7,579 nucleotides of DNA from CALGLS01 sp047626155 (lineage in GTDB: Bacteria; Bacteroidota; Bacteroidia; Chitinophagales; Saprospiraceae), in assembly GCA_047626155.1 (NCBI GenBank), contig JBLHRR010000203.1:1-7579 (forward strand). Reading direction: 5' to 3'. A model generated the notes under the pieces. The model was not told the DNA's origin. It saw only the letters and a list, made by a program, of their open reading frames with translations, and did no database searches. Numbering within the stretch: position 1 is the first letter of the stretch; every line of letters starts with the position of its first letter. Both the position numbers and the translations under genes were made by a program. Shown piece by piece: positions 5,261 through 7,579 of the stretch.

Positions 5261-7579
5261 ATGAAAATACTTAAACTCCTTTGTAGCAAAAAAGCTCTTT
5301 TGTTTTGGGCTTTAATACTTAGCGCTTCTTTTGCTTCGACTCAGACTATCCTGATTGGTAGTGCTGATAACACTGAAATGGTACCGGAAAAGTCTAATCA
5401 TGATTATTCCTATACGCAACAGCTTTATTTGAAAAATGAGATCAACACCGTTGGTCTAATCACTGCGATTAGGTTTTATTATTATGGGGATGATGGAGAT
5501 GCTTCTTCCGCTAGCCTTAGTAACAGTAACCAATGGGTTGTTTACATGGGGCATACAACGCAGACATCTCTGAGCTTTACATTTATATCTACCAGTAGTA
5601 TGACTCAGGTGTTTAGTGAGACACTTCCAGCGGAACCAGCAGCTGGCTGGGTTACCCTTACACTAAACACCCCATTTCACTACAATAACATCGACAACCT
5701 AGTAATTGCTGTGGACGAAAATAAGTCAGGTAACAACGGCATGGATAATGATTGGATTGGAAGTTCTGCTAATATTGGACGTCAGGCACAGGCCTACGGC
5801 AGCAGTAATATTGATCCGGCTTCACCGCCAAGTGCGAATATTGTCTTTTATGGTTTTCCGTGGACTGAGTTAGTCTTTGGTACTCCACCATCATGTGTTA
5901 CCTCATACATTTCGCCAGTAAACAATGCAGAGTTATGTAATGGAACTAATCCCGTGACGCTATCATGGCAGGCAGCATCTGGTGCGACAAATTATGATGT
6001 TTATCTCAGCCCAGATCAACTTATTGATAATAATGATTTGATAGGAAATTCAGCGACTACTAGCTTTACAACAGGTAATTTGACACCAAGTACATATTAT
6101 TGGTTCATTCTTGCAAAAAACGCTTCAGGTTCTGCCCAAGAATGTACTGTTACTTCTCAATTTATAACATTAGCACTACCAACAGTATCATTAAATATCC
6201 TTGGTGGAGAAGATGAATATTGTATCGATGACCCAACAGCCTTAATTGTTTTTGCAGGATCTCCTACCGGTGGCGTTTATAGCGGTACCGGAGTAATCAA
6301 TCTTGGTGATGGCCTGAGTTTTACTTTTGCCCCTGGTTTAGCAGGCGTAGGTGTACATACGGTTACCTATACTTATACGGATGCCAATGGTTGTGCCGGA
6401 ACTGCAACAGATAATATCACCGTAAATCCATTACCAATAGTCACGGCAAGCTCTACCAATTCAATATGTATGGCAAATAATGGAACGGCCTCTGCCTCTG
6501 CTACCGGTGGCACAGCAGCTTATACTTATGCGTGGAGCAATGGAGATTTAGGTGCCAATATTATGGATCTGGCTGACGGAACTTATACCGTTACAGCCAC
6601 AGATGCCAATGGCTGTATGGGTACGGCAAGTACAGTAGTAGGACTAGACGATGCCAATCCGACAGTTGGTTTTACCGCACCTGCTGATCTATGTATCAAT
6701 GTAGGCGTCCAGGCAGGGCTCTCTGGCGGATTGCCGGTACCTGTACCAGGAGAGGCTGGTGTTTATAGCGGTATCGGTGTGACCGATGATGGCAATGGCC
6801 TGACTTATAGTTTTGATCCTGCTGCGGCAGGTCTTGGAGTGTATACTTTAAGCTATATGTATACCGATCAGTTTGGCTGTACGAACAGTGCAACTGATGA
6901 TGTGGAAGTGCTTGATTTGCCAGTAGTGGCCTTTACCGCCAATGCTCCACCTCTTTGTATAGCGGATTCCTCCCTCGTATTAGGAGGCGGCACGCCAATA
7001 GGAGGTGTGTATAGCGGCCTTGGAGTGACGCATTATAACGGAACGACTTTTATTTTTGATCCGGTGGCTTCGGCTCCTGGTGGTGGAGATATCCCGGTGA
7101 CTTATACTTATACGGATGCCAATGGTTGTACCAATAGTGCAATAGATAATATTTCTGTCAATCCGATTTGCTGTCTGCTCATGGTGACTTGCCCAACAGG
7201 GCCAGTGAATCTATCATGCATCGAAGAACTCCCTGCTTTAGCAGATCCGTCAGCAATTCTTGCTGAATTTACAGCACAGGGTGGTGTTGTTATTGAAAGT
7301 TGTAATCCTGTTGTTATCACTTTTGCTGATGCAGATGATGGCGGACCGGGTTGTGCTGCTGCGGCTAGAACAGTCACTCGAACCTTTACTGTTACTGATC
7401 CAGGAACCGGTGAATCAGTGGACTGTCCAATTGATTATGTAATCGTGGATACGACTCCTCCAGTAATCACTTGTCCTGCGAATGTAACCGTAGGATGTAC
7501 AGCTAGTACTGATCCTATGGATACAGGTGAAGCAACCGCTACGGATAACTGTACAGGCAGTAGCGCTCCTGGACCAACC
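5261..7579 (+). CDS. Large modular secreted cell-surface protein (FnIII, PKD-like, SprB-like, HYR domains), 3' end beyond window
   Basis: An unbroken frame of 773 codons runs from ATG 5261 to the last base, so the C-terminus is missing. Residues 1-26 are a signal peptide (KILKLLCSKK, then ALLFWALILSASFA) without a lipobox. Residues about 27-210 are a beta domain common at the N-terminus of Bacteroidota surface proteins (HDYSYTQQLYL, NQWVVYMGHT, NLVIAVDENKSG). Residues 212-305 resemble a fibronectin type III domain (PVTLSWQAASGATNYDVY). PKD-like units occupy about 307-392, 465-554 and 555-636, each with the motif GVYSGxGV and ending YTDxxGC. An SprB-like unit lies at 393-464 (GTASASATGGTAAYTYAWSN, LADGTYTVTATDANGC). 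Residues 637-729 are a cysteine-containing HYR-associated unit, and a HYR domain starts at 730 (DTTPPVITCPANVTV, then ATATDNC). Adhesion, gliding or matrix functions are typical of such proteins. A C-terminal type IX secretion signal is expected but not visible. No catalytic domain is seen in this part. Confidence 0.92.
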   Translation, partial: MKILKLLCSKKALLFWALILSASFASTQTILIGSADNTEMVPEKSNHDYSYTQQLYLKNEINTVGLITAIRFYYYGDDGDASSASLSNSNQWVVYMGHTTQTSLSFTFISTSSMTQVFSETLPAEPAAGWVTLTLNTPFHYNNIDNLVIAVDENKSGNNGMDNDWIGSSANIGRQAQAYGSSNIDPASPPSANIVFYGFPWTELVFGTPPSCVTSYISPVNNAELCNGTNPVTLSWQAASGATNYDVYLSPDQLIDNNDLIGNSATTSFTTGNLTPSTYYWFILAKNASGSAQECTVTSQFITLALPTVSLNILGGEDEYCIDDPTALIVFAGSPTGGVYSGTGVINLGDGLSFTFAPGLAGVGVHTVTYTYTDANGCAGTATDNITVNPLPIVTASSTNSICMANNGTASASATGGTAAYTYAWSNGDLGANIMDLADGTYTVTATDANGCMGTASTVVGLDDANPTVGFTAPADLCINVGVQAGLSGGLPVPVPGEAGVYSGIGVTDDGNGLTYSFDPAAAGLGVYTLSYMYTDQFGCTNSATDDVEVLDLPVVAFTANAPPLCIADSSLVLGGGTPIGGVYSGLGVTHYNGTTFIFDPVASAPGGGDIPVTYTYTDANGCTNSAIDNISVNPICCLLMVTCPTGPVNLSCIEELPALADPSAILAEFTAQGGVVIESCNPVVITFADADDGGPGCAAAARTVTRTFTVTDPGTGESVDCPIDYVIVDTTPPVITCPANVTVGCTASTDPMDTGEATATDNCTGSSAPGPT
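6368..7129 (+). repeat. 27-bp perfect direct repeat inside the surface-protein gene
   Basis: Bases 6368-6394 and 7103-7129 are identical for 27 bases and encode the PKD-unit ending YTYTDANGC in both cases. They are 735 bp apart, exactly 245 codons, so recombination between them would delete or duplicate whole modules while keeping the frame. A related motif around GTTTATAGCGGT recurs near 6274, 6760 and, with changes, 7006. The DNA-level identity suggests recent duplication or gene conversion among the PKD-like units. Confidence 0.85.

Noticed and set aside
7108..7377. Minus-strand 89-codon ORF and an overlapping plus-strand 60-codon ORF at 7260-7442
   Set aside because: Both are out-of-frame readings of the surface-protein gene.

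Overview
The window looks like a chromosomal segment of a Bacteroidota bacterium. A Saprospiria/Lewinella-like lineage is my best guess but is inference. The reasons are an AT-rich background with weak Shine-Dalgarno sites, a DUF3667 zinc-ribbon membrane protein (a family typical of Bacteroidota), and a large secreted protein built from the N-terminal beta domain, FnIII, PKD-like, SprB-like and HYR modules common in gliding, type IX-secreting Bacteroidota.

Layout. Positions 1-175 are a short leader with a possible Bacteroidota-type promoter. Positions 176-2107 (+) encode a sigma-54-dependent activator with two PAS domains, an AAA+ core and a Fis-type HTH. It converges, with a 9-bp gap, on a minus-strand DUF3667 membrane protein (2117-3109). 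A 222-bp spacer with two adjacent hairpins follows. Next is a minus-strand di-iron fatty acid hydroxylase/sterol desaturase-family membrane protein (3332-4084). Positions 4263-4824 hold a decayed IS5-type transposase remnant on the minus strand. Its reading frame continues well past both ends of the longest open stretch, and it is interrupted by a 66-bp insertion flanked by a 30-bp direct repeat. Positions 4825-5260 hold no convincing gene, but contain several inverted repeats and an 11-bp tandem duplication. From 5261 to the window end an uninterrupted plus-strand frame of 773 codons encodes the N-terminal part of a large modular cell-surface protein. Its stop codon lies outside the window, so it is easily missed by ORF callers that require a stop.

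The genes do not form an obvious operon or shared pathway. The regulator has no receiver domain and no transmembrane segment, so it probably senses a cytoplasmic signal through its PAS domains. I found no acceptable sigma-54 promoter in the window, so its targets are unknown. The two membrane proteins share a strand but are 222 bp apart and are probably transcribed separately. The transposase remnant separates this housekeeping-like block from the surface-protein gene. I did not find strong evidence for a new multi-gene system. The most unusual items are the rearranged transposase remnant, the inverted-repeat-rich spacer before the surface-protein gene, and the modular repeat structure of that protein.
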